64,000 nt of DNA from Streptomyces marokkonensis (GTDB taxonomy: Bacteria; Actinomycetota; Actinomycetes; Streptomycetales; Streptomycetaceae), in contig NZ_VSKS01000005.1 of the NCBI RefSeq assembly GCF_008312835.1, positions 341,973 through 405,972 on the forward strand, given 5' to 3'. The translations under genes were made by a program, and so were the position numbers. Shown here piece by piece: positions 42,958-52,439 of the stretch (the stretch's first letter is position 1; every line of letters begins with the position of its first letter). Below the pieces are notes generated by a model. It was given only the letters and a program-made list of their open reading frames with translations. It searched no databases and was not told where the DNA came from.

Positions 42958-44274
42958 TCACCGCACCTCGATGAAGCCGCCCGCCTCCCGCTCGGGCCGC
43001 GGGCGTGGATCCCCGGCCGGGTGACCCACCGCGACAGCGCCCATCGGGTCCCAGCTCGCGGGCAGGTCCAGCACCTCGCGGACCACGTCGCGGCAGAACA
43101 TCGTCGACGACACCCAGGCCGAGCCCAGCCGCTCCCCGGCCAGCGCGACCAGGAAGTTCTGGACACCCGCGCCCATGGCGACCACGAACATCTCCCGCTC
43201 CGCCCCGTCCCGCCGCTCGTCCCCGTAGGTGTGCGAGCCGTCCATGACCAGGCAGGGTACGACCAGACAGGGCGCGTTGCGCAGGACGTCGCCGCGGCGG
43301 ACGCGCTTGGCGATGGACTCCTCCGTCTTGCCGTCACGGCGCAGGTCCGCGATCCAGGCGTCGCGCATCGCGTCCAGGAGACGGGTGCGGGACCCGGCGG
43401 ACTCCAGCAGGACGAAGCGCCACGGCGTGGTGTGGTGCGGGGCCGGTGCCGTCACCGCCGCCGCCACCGCGCGGCGCACCGCGCCCGGGTCGACCGGCTC
43501 GTCCGTGAAGGCCCGCACCGTACGGCGCTGGGTCACCGCCTGCCGTACGGCCTCCGACGTGCCCAGGCGGAACATGTCGTCGCGCGCGCCGCGCACCATC
43601 GCCCGCGCGCCCTCGCCGTCATCGGACGCCACCACGTGCGGCAGCCCCCGGACGACGGCCACCGGGAGGCCGGCGGCCTTGCCCTTGACCAGGTCGCCCG
43701 CGGCGGCGAGCTCGTCGGCCGTGGCGACGACGGTGGCGCCGAGGGGATTGCCGTGGGCGTCGGTGCCGCCGCGCAGGTCGTCGAGCACCCGTACGCCCGC
43801 CGCGCCGATCGCGACGTCCGTCAGGCCCGCGCGCCAGGGGCGGCCGAAGGTGTCGGTGACGAGCACGCCGACCTCGACGCCGAGCGCGGCGCGCAGGCCC
43901 TCGCGGATCGCCCGCGCGGAGGCGTCCGGGTCCTCGGGCAGCAGCAGGACCGTGCCTGCGGGGGTGTTGGAGGCGTCGACCCCGGCCGCGGCCATGATCA
44001 GGCCCTGCCGGTTCTCCACGATGCGCAGGGGCCCGCGCCGGGCCACGACGCGTATCGTCTCCGCGTCGATCGCCGCCTCCCGGTCGGCCGCCTCGACCAT
44101 CCGCCCCTCCGCCTTGGAGACGATCTTCGAGGTGACGAGCAGGACGTCGCCGTCGGACAGGTCCGGTTGGGCGGCCGCGATCAGCTTGGCCAGGTCGTCG
44201 CCCCGGCGGACCTCGGGCAGACCCGGTACGGCCCAGACGCGGTAGCCGCCGGGCGTGGGGCGCGCGCCGCTCAT
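42958..44274 (-). CDS. fbiB: coenzyme F420 gamma-glutamyl ligase with C-terminal nitroreductase-like FMN domain
   Basis: A 438-residue bifunctional enzyme. Residues 1-240 are the CofE ligase that adds L-glutamates to F420-0 ([40 protein letters not shown]). Residues 245-438 are the nitroreductase-like domain that, in mycobacterial FbiB, reduces dehydro-F420-0 and helps extend the polyglutamate tail ([47 protein letters not shown]). The start ATG overlaps the fbiA stop (ATGA), so the two are translationally coupled. Confidence 0.95.
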   Translation of the reverse strand: MSGARPTPGGYRVWAVPGLPEVRRGDDLAKLIAAAQPDLSDGDVLLVTSKIVSKAEGRMVEAADREAAIDAETIRVVARRGPLRIVENRQGLIMAAAGVDASNTPAGTVLLLPEDPDASARAIREGLRAALGVEVGVLVTDTFGRPWRAGLTDVAIGAAGVRVLDDLRGGTDAHGNPLGATVVATADELAAAGDLVKGKAAGLPVAVVRGLPHVVASDDGEGARAMVRGARDDMFRLGTSEAVRQAVTQRRTVRAFTDEPVDPGAVRRAVAAAVTAPAPHHTTPWRFVLLESAGSRTRLLDAMRDAWIADLRRDGKTEESIAKRVRRGDVLRNAPCLVVPCLVMDGSHTYGDERRDGAEREMFVVAMGAGVQNFLVALAGERLGSAWVSSTMFCRDVVREVLDLPASWDPMGAVAVGHPAGDPRPRPEREAGGFIEVR

Positions 44275-45254
44275 ACCGCCCGGACCTCCTCGGCCAGCGT
44301 CAGCGCCTCGCGCGCCATCCGCGCGGCCGCGTCGACGTCGGTCATCATCAGCGGTACGGCCCGGCAGCGGATCCCGGCCGCCTCGACGCGCTCCACACAG
44401 CCCGCGTCCACGGTGTCGACCAGCCAGCCGTCCAGCAGGCCCGAGCCGTAGTGCTCCGCCACCGCGGGCGCCGTGGACTCCACGCCGACGGCCGCGAGCA
44501 CCTTGTCGGCCATGCCGCGCACGGGCGCGTCCCCGACGATCGGCGACAGGCCGATCACCGGGACGCCCGCGTCGGCGATCGCCTCCCGGATGCCGGGCAC
44601 GGCCAGGATGGTGCCGACGGAGACCACCGGGTTGGACGGCGGGAAGAGGATGACGTCGGCCTCGGCGATCGCCTCCAGGACCCCCGGGGCCGGCTTCGCC
44701 TGCTCCGCGCCGACCGGTACGACCGCCTCGGCCGGCACCGAGGCCCGCAGCCGCACCCAGTACTCCTGGAAGTGGATCGCCCTGCGCTCGCCGGGCCCCG
44801 CGGCGGAGCCGCTGTCCGGCAGCGTGACGGCCACATGCGTCTCCACGCGGTCGTCGGTCATCGGGATGAGGCGCACACCGGGCTTCCACCGGTCGCACAG
44901 CGCCTCGGTCACCGCGCTGAGCGGATACCCGGCGCCGAGCATCTGCGTCCGCACGATGTGCGTGGCGAAGTCGCGGTCGCCGAGCCCGAACCACTCAGGG
45001 CCGACGCCGTACGCCGCGAGCTCCTCCTTGAGGCGGAAGGTCTCGTCGGTCAGCCCCCAGCCCTGCTCCTCGTTGATGCCGCCGCCGAGCGTGTACATCA
45101 CCGTGTCGAGGTCCGGGCAGACCTTCAGCCCGAAGAGGTGGATGTCGTCCCCGGTGTTGCCGATGACGGTGATGTCCGCGTCCGGCACGGCCCGCTTCAG
45201 ACCGCGCAGGAAACGGGCACCGCCGATGCCGCCTGCCAGAACCACAATGCGCAT
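44271..45254 (-). CDS. fbiA: 2-phospho-L-lactate/phosphoenolpyruvate transferase of F420 synthesis
   Basis: A 327-residue CofD-family enzyme joining the phosphoester side chain to the deazaflavin FO to make (dehydro)F420-0. The signature [19 protein letters not shown] starts the protein. [31 protein letters not shown] is the FO-binding block, and [16 protein letters not shown]-type sequence appears as [20 protein letters not shown]. fbiC, which makes FO, and fbiD are not in the window. The pair lies next to whiB, as in M. tuberculosis (Rv3261-Rv3262 beside whiB2). Confidence 0.96.
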   Translation of the reverse strand: MRIVVLAGGIGGARFLRGLKRAVPDADITVIGNTGDDIHLFGLKVCPDLDTVMYTLGGGINEEQGWGLTDETFRLKEELAAYGVGPEWFGLGDRDFATHIVRTQMLGAGYPLSAVTEALCDRWKPGVRLIPMTDDRVETHVAVTLPDSGSAAGPGERRAIHFQEYWVRLRASVPAEAVVPVGAEQAKPAPGVLEAIAEADVILFPPSNPVVSVGTILAVPGIREAIADAGVPVIGLSPIVGDAPVRGMADKVLAAVGVESTAPAVAEHYGSGLLDGWLVDTVDAGCVERVEAAGIRCRAVPLMMTDVDAAARMAREALTLAEEVRAV

Positions 45255-45287
45255 GGGGCCATCCTCGCAGGCCGCTACGGCATCGCG

Positions 45288-45830
45288 TCAGGCAGTCACC
45301 GGACCGGGTGCCGGGCGCGCCTCGCAGTGCGGGGCGACAGGGGGTTCCCCGGCCGAACGAAGCCCGGACGGAAGGAGCATCGGCATCTCGGTCAGGCCCG
45401 GGTAGTAGATGTGCAGGCTGACCGCGGGATCCAGCGCGTCGTTGACGACCTCGTGCGCGTAGCCGGGTGCGAACACCCGCTGCGCGCCTGCCCGCAACGC
45501 GCGCGTGCCGCGTTCGGTGCGCTCGGTCAGTGCGCCGTCCAGGACGGTGAGCACGCCGGAGGAACGGCCGTGGTCGTGCAGCCCGCTGCCCTGACCGGGC
45601 ACCCAGGACAGCAGCCACACCTCGTAGCCCGGGCCGGTGCGCAGCCGGTGGTACCAGCGGCTGGTGGCGTCGTACCGGACGAGGTGCTCCCACTGGGAGC
45701 GGTCGGCGGCGATGGAGCGGGCCAGACCGGCGAACTCGGCGACGGTGGCCGGGTGCTCGCGCGGCGGCTGGAGCAGGTGCGGGACTTCGAGGATGTCACC
45801 GGCGATCTGGAGATCGCTGTCGCTGTTCAT
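45288..45830 (-). CDS. cysteine dioxygenase type I family protein
   Basis: A 180-residue cupin predicted to oxidise cysteine or another thiol to its sulphinate with one non-haem iron. The three His ligands are H85 and H87 (GLHDHGRSSG) and H126 (GYAHEVVN). The Tyr/Cys crosslink partner of mammalian CDO is not evident (position G instead of C), as in other bacterial members. ATG 45828-45830 has AAGGA about 11 bases upstream. It ends 34 bases before fbiA on the same strand, so co-transcription with the F420 genes is possible. Confidence 0.88.
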   Translation of the reverse strand: MNSDSDLQIAGDILEVPHLLQPPREHPATVAEFAGLARSIAADRSQWEHLVRYDATSRWYHRLRTGPGYEVWLLSWVPGQGSGLHDHGRSSGVLTVLDGALTERTERGTRALRAGAQRVFAPGYAHEVVNDALDPAVSLHIYYPGLTEMPMLLPSGLRSAGEPPVAPHCEARPAPGPVTA

Positions 45831-46545
45831 GGGCGCGGGGGTTCCTTGACGGGGAAGCGGTGGGGGAGCGTTGCCGCGTCACGCCCGGATCGCGGGCGAC
45901 GGCGAGGGTGCCCCGGTGGGAGCGGAGGAGACAGCGGCCGGGTCGTGTGGGACTCGGCGCCGGCGGGAGCGATGGGGGAAAGCTCAACAGCCGGAACAGC
46001 GACAGCTACAGCGAGCGCGGGCAGCACCGAGGAACCCGGCGGAGCGGGTCGTGGTGAGTGCCTGATTCGCGAGCATGCCCACTAGGACACCGGTTCACTC
46101 GTGCACTGTCAACTCGACGCCCGGTATGTGGGACATGGTTCACCTCATCCGGTTCATCTCGCAGGTGAAAGGTTTGCTCACTCGTTTCCCGGGACACAAG
46201 GTGCGCACGGCCGGGCGGCAGGCGCGCCGTTGCGATTCCGTGATCCGACTGTGATCCGGTTCGCTTCGTCGCGTGTGTCGGAACGGGATCGATCCACTGG
46301 GCGTCCTCCCTGTAGAGGCTCGGCGTGGGGCTGGAAGCCCTCGCGGGTCCCGTGCGTGTGTCAAGGTTTAGGGTGATTTGAACACTTTCTGCTCGGCCTT
46401 GGTTCCGCAGAGTGAATAAGGGGCCCAATAGCAGATCTCGGCTTGACTCGCCCGGAGCAGCACACTTGTAATTTCACTCGTGTCGTTCAGCCGGAATCGG
46501 TAACGGCTAGATCACGGGGACGCGAAAGACAGACGAGGGGCGCAC
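45831..46545. other. 715-base divergent regulatory region upstream of whiB
   Basis: No credible gene; short open frames here lack start sites and normal codon use. The right half is less GC-rich than coding DNA, as expected for a developmentally controlled promoter region. On the minus strand, perfect TTGACA hexamers occur at 46107-46112 and 46359-46364, but no good -10 box stands at the right distance. whiB of S. coelicolor is reported to have two promoters; the best candidate here is marked separately. Confidence 0.6.
46443..46472 (+). promoter_or_regulatory. candidate whiB promoter
   Basis: TTGACT (46443-46448) and TGTAAT (46467-46472) are separated by 18 bases, a good housekeeping promoter and one of the best in the window. 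It lies about 75 bases before the whiB start codon. Confidence 0.65.
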
Positions 46546-46809
46546 ATGACCGAGCTGGTGCAGCAACTGCTGGTCGACGACGCGGACGAGGAACTCGGCT
46601 GGCAGGAGCGCGCGCTGTGCGCCCAGACCGACCCCGAGTCCTTCTTTCCCGAGAAGGGCGGCTCGACCCGGGAGGCCAAGAAGGTCTGCCTCGCCTGCGA
46701 GGTCCGCTCCGAGTGCCTCGAGTACGCCCTCGCCAACGACGAACGCTTCGGCATCTGGGGCGGCCTGTCCGAGCGCGAGCGCCGCCGGCTCAAGAAGGCG
46801 GCCGTCTGA
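46546..46809 (+). CDS. whiB: WhiB, iron-sulphur developmental transcription factor
   Basis: An 87-residue Wbl protein, the founding member required for sporulation septation. Cluster ligands are C25, C48, C51 and C57 (VCLACEVRSEC), followed by the GIWGG turn at 69-73 and the basic C-terminus ERRRLKKAAV. WhiB acts with WhiA on shared promoters and binds the principal sigma factor. The sequence and length agree with S. coelicolor WhiB as I remember it. ATG 46546 follows GACGAGGGGCGCAC. Upstream control DNA is long, consistent with tight developmental regulation. Confidence 0.97.
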   Translation: MTELVQQLLVDDADEELGWQERALCAQTDPESFFPEKGGSTREAKKVCLACEVRSECLEYALANDERFGIWGGLSERERRRLKKAAV

Positions 46810-47023
46810 CGAAACGGCGCGTCACCGCCGTACGCGCGTCATCTCCGTCGTAGGCACGTCACTTCGTACATACGTCACTTAAGGCCCGTCGCAGGTGGTT
46901 GTCCACAGGCGGCGGGCCGCTGTGGTGCCCAGCCGATAGTGTGGTCGCTCGTCCGAGACGCCCCGCTGCCCCCATCGGGCACAGGCGTCCCCCACAGTCC
47001 ACCGAACCGGGGCCCGTACCTCG

Positions 47024-50000
47024 ATGTCCGTGCACAGCCACACGGCAGCCCGGCAAGACCTCGCTGCCAGTCCTGAGTTCCCGCGTCACGTGGTGACCGC
47101 GGTCCTCGTCTCCCACGACGGCGCCCGCTGGCTGCCCGACGCGCTCGCCGGGCTGCTCGGCCAGGAGCGCCCCGTCCAGTTCGCCATGGGCGCCGACACC
47201 GGCAGCGCGGACGACTCCGCCCGGCTGGTCTCCGAGGCCCTCGGCGACGACCACGTGCTGCATCTCGCCCGGCGCACCGGCTTCGGCCAGGCGGTCGAGG
47301 AGTGCAACCGCAGCGCACCGCACCTCACACCGGACGACCTGCCGTACCTGAAGCGGCCGAGCGGCTGGGACCCGGTCACCCGCAGCTGGCGCGACGACGC
47401 GTACGACATGCCGGAACTCCCGCACGGCGAACCGGTGCAGTGGCTCTGGCTCCTGCACGACGACTGCGCCCCCGAACCCGACGCGCTGGCCCAGCTGCTG
47501 CGCGTCGTGGAGAACGAGTACGAACTCGGCCGCGACGACGTGGCCGTCGTCGGTCCCAAACTCCGCGGCTGGTACGACCGCAGGCAGCTCCTCGAGGTCG
47601 GCGTCTCCATCGCCAACTCCGGCCGCCGCTGGACCGGCCTGGACCGCCGCGAGCAGGACCAGGGCCAGCACGACCACGTACGGCCCGTGCTGTCGGTGTC
47701 CACCGCGGGCATGCTGGTCCGCCGCGACGTCTTCGACCGGCTCGGCGGATTCGACCGGCACCTGCCCCTCATGCGCGACGACGTCGACCTGTGCTGGCGC
47801 GCGCACTTGGCGGGACACCGGGTCCTGATCGCCCCCGAGGCCGTCGTCCGGCACGCCGAGGCCGCCTCCCGCGAGCGCCGGACCGTCGACTGCGTGGGCC
47901 GCACCGCCGCCTCCCCGCACAAGGTGGACAAGGCCGGCGCCGTCTACACCCTGCTCGTCAACGCCCGTACCGCCGTGCTGCCCTGGGTGCTGCTCCGTGT
48001 CGTCCTCGGCACCCTGCTGCGCACCCTCGCCTACCTCGTCGGCAAGGCGCCCGGGCAGGCCGTCGACGAGATCCGCGGCCTCATGGGCACCCTGCTGCGA
48101 CCCGAACGGATCCTCGCCGGACGGCGCCACCGCGGCAGCCCGCAGACCGACAAGGGCGAACTGCGGCCACTGTTCCCGCCGCCCGGCGCGACCGTCCGCG
48201 TCACCGTGGAACAGGTCGCGAGCAACCTCGTCGGCCGCTCCGACCCCGAGGCCGCCTCCGGCGCGGGACGGCACGGCAGCGCCATCGAGTCCGGCCCCGG
48301 CGGCGACGACGCCGACTTCCTCGAGGTCGAGCAGTTCGCCCGCCTCAAGCGCATCGCGCGCAAGCCCGGCCCGGTGCTCTTCCTCGTCCTGCTGCTCGTC
48401 TCCCTGGCGGCCTGCCGCGGGCTCCTCGGCGGCGGCGCGCTCGCGGGCGGCGCCCTGCTCCCCGCGCCCGCCGACGCGGGCGACCTGTGGGCGCGCTACA
48501 CCGACGCCTGGCACGCCGTGGGCGCCGGCGGCACCGGATCCGCACCGCCCTACCTGGCGGTCGTCGCGGCGTTCGCCTCGCTCCTCCTCGGCTCCACCGG
48601 CCTCGCCGTCACGATTCTCCTGGTCTTCTCGGTGCCGTTGGCCGGCTTCACCGCGTACCTCGCCTCCCGCCCGCTCGTCGAGTCCCGGCTGCTGCGCGCG
48701 TGGGCGGCCGTCGCCTACGCCTTCCTGCCCGCCGCGACCGGCGCCCTGGCCGGCGGCCGCATCGGCACCGCCGTACTCGCCGTGCTGCTGCCGCTCGTCG
48801 CGCGCGCGGGCATCGCCGCGAGCGGCCTCAGCAACCCCTCAGGTGTGCGCGGCAGTTGGCGCGCCACCTGGGCGTACGCGCTGCTGCTCACCATCACGAC
48901 CGCGTTCACCCCGATCGTGTGGCCCGTCGCCCTGGTCCTCGGCGTCGGCGTACTGGCCCTGCGCAGAACCGACATCCCGGCCTACGGACTCCGCTTCCTC
49001 GCCCAGCTGGGCACGCCCCTGCTGGTCCTGGCCCCGTGGTCGCTCTCCCTGCTCCCGTTCGGCTTCTTCCGGGAGGCCGGCCTGGAGTACGGCCCCTCCG
49101 CCGCGTCCGCCCTCGACCTGCTCGGCGCGAGCCCGGGCGGCCCCGGCACCGGCGGCGGCCTGGTGCTGACCGGCCTGGTGCTCGCCGCCCTCGCCGCGCT
49201 GCTCCGCTCCGAACGCCGCACGGCGATCCTCACGGCGTGGACGGCCGCCCTCGTGGGCATCGTCTTCGCGGTCCTGTCCAACAACTCCACCTGGGCCGGC
49301 CCCGCCACCCTCGTCTACGGCATCGCCGTCCTGGCCGCCGCCACGCTCGGCGCGGACGGCGCGCGTTCGCGTGTCGCCGAGCAGAGCTTCGGCTGGCGCC
49401 AGCCGGTCGCCGCCCTGATCGCCCTCGCCTGCGCCGCCGGCCCGCTGGTCCTCGCCGCCGGCTGGATGATCCGCGGCGCCGACGGACCCGTGGAGCGGCG
49501 CGACCCCGTCCAGGTGCCCGCCTTCGTCGCCGAGGAGAGCGGCACCCGCGACCAGGCCCGCACCCTGGTCCTCGACAGCGACTCCACCGCCCGGGTCGGC
49601 TACGTGCTGGTCCGCGGCTCCGGCGCCCGCATGGGCGACGCCGAGATCGCCGCTGTGGACGGCGAGAACACCAGACTCGACAAGGTCGTCGCCAACCTCG
49701 TCGCCGGCTCCGGCGCCGACCAGGCCGACGAACTCGGCGGCTTCGCCGTCCGCTACGTCCTGGTCCACCAGGGAGCGCCGCGCGAGGTCACCCGCGTCCT
49801 GGACGCCACGCCCGGCCTCAGCCGGCTCAGCCAGCAGGCGGGCGGCGCGCTGTGGCGGGTCGACCGGCAGGTCGCCCGCGCGAGCATCGTCCCCGCCCGG
49901 GAGGGCGACGCGGAGCCACAACCCGTCGCAGCCGGTCCGGTCGAGATCCACACCAGGATCCCGAACGGCGCCGAGGGCCGCGTCCTGCGTCTCGCCGACG

Positions 50001-50662
50001 CCGCCGACGAGGGCTGGACCGCCACCCTGGACGGCAAGCCGCTGACCCGCACCACGGTCGACGGCTGGGCCCAGGGCTTCGAACTCCCCTCCTTCGGCGG
50101 CACGCTGGACGTCACCTACGAGGACCCGGTCACCCACACCGCGTGGCTGTGGGCCCAGGGCCTGCTCGCCGTGGTCCTCGTCGTCATGGCACTGCCCGGC
50201 CGCCGCCGCGACGTCGACGACGACCTGCCCGAGGAACCGTCCGTCCCCGCCGAGGCCCTGGCCGGCGAGGGCCGCCGGGCCCGCCGCCTGCGCGCCCAGG
50301 CGGAGGCGGAGGCCGCCCCGGAGGAAGCAGCCGCCGAAGGCGACGTCCCCGCCCCGCCGGAGCACCCCCCGGCTCCCGTCCCCCGGCAGCCCGACCACGG
50401 CGACTGGGACGCGACGCCCCCCACCGACAACGCCTACCCGGCCGACCAGTACCAGCAGTACCCCACGGACGCCTACGGCCGCCCGTACCAGCCGGACCCC
50501 TACCAGCAGCAGTACGACCCGTACGCGTACGGCACCCAGCAGCAGCCGTACGACCAGACGTACACCCAGGGCGGCTACGACCAGAACTACACGCAGGGCT
50601 ACGACACTTCGTACGACCCCAACGGCACGGGCAGTGAGCGTCCCGACGGGAGCCAGCAGTGA
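47024..50662 (+). CDS. giant membrane glycosyltransferase (GT2 domain plus polytopic membrane part)
   Basis: A 1212-residue protein. Residues 20-300 are a GT2 catalytic domain: TAVLVSHDGARWLPDAL, WLWLLHDDCAPEPD (DDxD-type metal site) and FDRHLPLMRDDVDLCWRAHLAGH. From about 310 to 830 there are at least ten hydrophobic helices (LPWVLLRVVLGTLLRTLAYL onward). An extracytoplasmic domain spans about 830-1050, and one more helix is near 1055. The last 150 residues are disordered: Ala/Glu-rich, then Tyr/Gln/Pro-rich (YQQYPTDAYGRPYQPDPYQQ). It probably adds sugars to a lipid-linked envelope polymer on the outer face. The next gene overlaps its stop (GTGA). Confidence 0.9.
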   Translation: MSVHSHTAARQDLAASPEFPRHVVTAVLVSHDGARWLPDALAGLLGQERPVQFAMGADTGSADDSARLVSEALGDDHVLHLARRTGFGQAVEECNRSAPHLTPDDLPYLKRPSGWDPVTRSWRDDAYDMPELPHGEPVQWLWLLHDDCAPEPDALAQLLRVVENEYELGRDDVAVVGPKLRGWYDRRQLLEVGVSIANSGRRWTGLDRREQDQGQHDHVRPVLSVSTAGMLVRRDVFDRLGGFDRHLPLMRDDVDLCWRAHLAGHRVLIAPEAVVRHAEAASRERRTVDCVGRTAASPHKVDKAGAVYTLLVNARTAVLPWVLLRVVLGTLLRTLAYLVGKAPGQAVDEIRGLMGTLLRPERILAGRRHRGSPQTDKGELRPLFPPPGATVRVTVEQVASNLVGRSDPEAASGAGRHGSAIESGPGGDDADFLEVEQFARLKRIARKPGPVLFLVLLLVSLAACRGLLGGGALAGGALLPAPADAGDLWARYTDAWHAVGAGGTGSAPPYLAVVAAFASLLLGSTGLAVTILLVFSVPLAGFTAYLASRPLVESRLLRAWAAVAYAFLPAATGALAGGRIGTAVLAVLLPLVARAGIAASGLSNPSGVRGSWRATWAYALLLTITTAFTPIVWPVALVLGVGVLALRRTDIPAYGLRFLAQLGTPLLVLAPWSLSLLPFGFFREAGLEYGPSAASALDLLGASPGGPGTGGGLVLTGLVLAALAALLRSERRTAILTAWTAALVGIVFAVLSNNSTWAGPATLVYGIAVLAAATLGADGARSRVAEQSFGWRQPVAALIALACAAGPLVLAAGWMIRGADGPVERRDPVQVPAFVAEESGTRDQARTLVLDSDSTARVGYVLVRGSGARMGDAEIAAVDGENTRLDKVVANLVAGSGADQADELGGFAVRYVLVHQGAPREVTRVLDATPGLSRLSQQAGGALWRVDRQVARASIVPAREGDAEPQPVAAGPVEIHTRIPNGAEGRVLRLADAADEGWTATLDGKPLTRTTVDGWAQGFELPSFGGTLDVTYEDPVTHTAWLWAQGLLAVVLVVMALPGRRRDVDDDLPEEPSVPAEALAGEGRRARRLRAQAEAEAAPEEAAAEGDVPAPPEHPPAPVPRQPDHGDWDATPPTDNAYPADQYQQYPTDAYGRPYQPDPYQQQYDPYAYGTQQQPYDQTYTQGGYDQNYTQGYDTSYDPNGTGSERPDGSQQ

Positions 50663-52116
50663 ACCGCACGACCCTGTCCCTGATCGCGGGCGCGACCGCC
50701 CTCGCCGCCGTCACCGGCTTCGCCGCCGTGTCCTCACCGGGCGCCACCGACGAGCCGGCCAGGGCGGCGGCCCACCTCCCCGTGGAACGCACGACCCTGC
50801 TGTGCCCCCAGCCCAGCACCTCCGACCTGGCCGAGACGACGTACACGTCGTTCACGCCGGTCACGGAGGGCACGGAGAACGAGGGCGGGGCCGAACTCCG
50901 CCCGGCCACGAAGAACCCCAAGTCCGGCGACAAGCCCGTACTGAAGCCCGGTGACCCCGGCAAACCGGTCACCGGGGACGCCTCCGGAGGCGAGGCCCCC
51001 GCCCTCGTCGGCACCGCGGAGGGCCGCTTCGCGCCCGGCTGGACCGTGCAGCAGACGACCGAGGTGGCCGCGGGCACCGGCCGCGGCCTGCAGGGCGTCA
51101 CCTGCACGGCCGCCGACACCGAGTTCTGGTTCCCGGCCACGAGCACCGGCGCCGACCGAACCGACTACGTCCACCTGACCAACCCCGACGACTCGGCGGC
51201 GGTCGTGGACATCGAGCTCTACGGCAAGGACGGCGCCCTCAAGACGACCGTGGGGGAGGGCATCACGGTCCAGCCGCACTCCTCCGAGCCGGTCCTGCTG
51301 TCCACGCTCACGGACGAGAAGCAGACCGACGTGACCGTGCACGTGGTCGTCCGCAGCGGCCGGGTCGGCGCGGCCGTACAGGCCCTGGACGACAAGCTGG
51401 GCGGCGACTGGCTGCCCGCGTCGACCGACCCGTCGAACAGCCTGGTCCTGCCCGGCATCCCGAAGGACGCCACCGCCGTACGCCTGGTCGCCTTCACCCC
51501 CAACGACGCCGACGTCGACCTGAAGGTACGCCTCGCCTCCCCCTCCGGCCTGATCACCCCGGCCGGCAACGAGACGCTGCATCTGAAGGGCGGCACGACG
51601 GCGGCCGTCGACCTGGGCGACATCACACGCGGCGAGGCCGGCTCCCTGGTGCTGACCGCGCCGGACGGCTCCGTGCCGGTCGTGGCGGCGGTACGGGTGC
51701 TGCGCGGCAAGGGGGACGAGCAGGAGTCGGCGTTCATCCCGGCGGCACGACCGGTGGGCACGCGCGCGACGGCCGTGGACAACACCGCCAAGGGCACGAC
51801 GCTCTCGGTGACCGCACCCGAGGCCACCGCCACGGTCAAGGTGACCGCCTCCGCGGGCACGGAGGGGGGTACGCCTTCGTCCAAGACGTACACGATCAAG
51901 TCCGGCACCACGCAGCACATCGAGGCGCCTTCCGGATCCAAGGGGACGTACGCGCTCACGCTCGAACCCGAGTCGGACACGCCGGTCTACGCGTCCCGCA
52001 CACTCGCGACGACGACGGACGGCGTCCCGTTCTTCACCGTCCAGCCCCTCCCGGACGACCGGGGCACGGTGGCGGTACCGGAGGCGACGGAGGACCTGTC
52101 GGTCCTGCAGAAGTAG
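50659..52116 (+). CDS. secreted protein of the DUF5719 type
   Basis: A 485-residue exported protein with a signal peptide in residues 1-35 (TLSLIAGATALAAVTGFAAV). The rest is rich in beta structure, Thr, Val and Gly, with segments such as FPATSTGADRTDYVHLTNPD and VDIELYGKDG; no catalytic motif is seen. GTG 50659 overlaps the glycosyltransferase stop, so the two are translationally coupled and probably work together at the cell surface, for instance as a partner of the outer domain. The function is unknown. Confidence 0.85.
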   Translation: MNRTTLSLIAGATALAAVTGFAAVSSPGATDEPARAAAHLPVERTTLLCPQPSTSDLAETTYTSFTPVTEGTENEGGAELRPATKNPKSGDKPVLKPGDPGKPVTGDASGGEAPALVGTAEGRFAPGWTVQQTTEVAAGTGRGLQGVTCTAADTEFWFPATSTGADRTDYVHLTNPDDSAAVVDIELYGKDGALKTTVGEGITVQPHSSEPVLLSTLTDEKQTDVTVHVVVRSGRVGAAVQALDDKLGGDWLPASTDPSNSLVLPGIPKDATAVRLVAFTPNDADVDLKVRLASPSGLITPAGNETLHLKGGTTAAVDLGDITRGEAGSLVLTAPDGSVPVVAAVRVLRGKGDEQESAFIPAARPVGTRATAVDNTAKGTTLSVTAPEATATVKVTASAGTEGGTPSSKTYTIKSGTTQHIEAPSGSKGTYALTLEPESDTPVYASRTLATTTDGVPFFTVQPLPDDRGTVAVPEATEDLSVLQK

Positions 52117-52131
52117 TGCCGCGCGCCGGGG

Positions 52132-52368
52132 ATGCGCCACGCCCCCCGGCCCAGGGTGGTGGCGGCCCGCGGGAGCAGCAGCGCGTACGGCGCAGAGCGC
52201 GGCTGGCGGTGGGCGTGGGACAGCCGCGTACGGCGCGGAGGGGACGGGGCGGGGGTGTGCGCCCGCAGCGGCTGGTGCGAGTCAACGCCCCGCACCTCCA
52301 CCGAGCGACCCGGTCGCGCCAGTCCGAGGACGTACACCCCCGACCCGGCCCCGACCCACCCACCGGCA
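52132..52368. repeat. dispersed intergenic element, copy B (inverted), single unit
   Basis: Bases 52225-52368 are the inverted match of 41346-41489. Bases 52182-52224 hold one diverged copy of the 43-base unit that is present six times in copy A, and the tract before it matches the far flank of copy A (GGTGGCGGCCCGCGGGAGCA). Like copy A, it fills the gap between two converging genes. No coding potential is evident. Confidence 0.92.
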
Positions 52369-52439
52369 CCAGGCGCTACGCCCACCCCCACCGCACAGCC
52401 CGCTGCGCCGCAGGCATACGACCCGCGGCCAGCCCCCCG

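Noticed and set aside
46101-46376. 91-residue frame in the whiB upstream region
   Set aside because: No ribosome site, irregular third-position composition, and it lies in expected promoter DNA.
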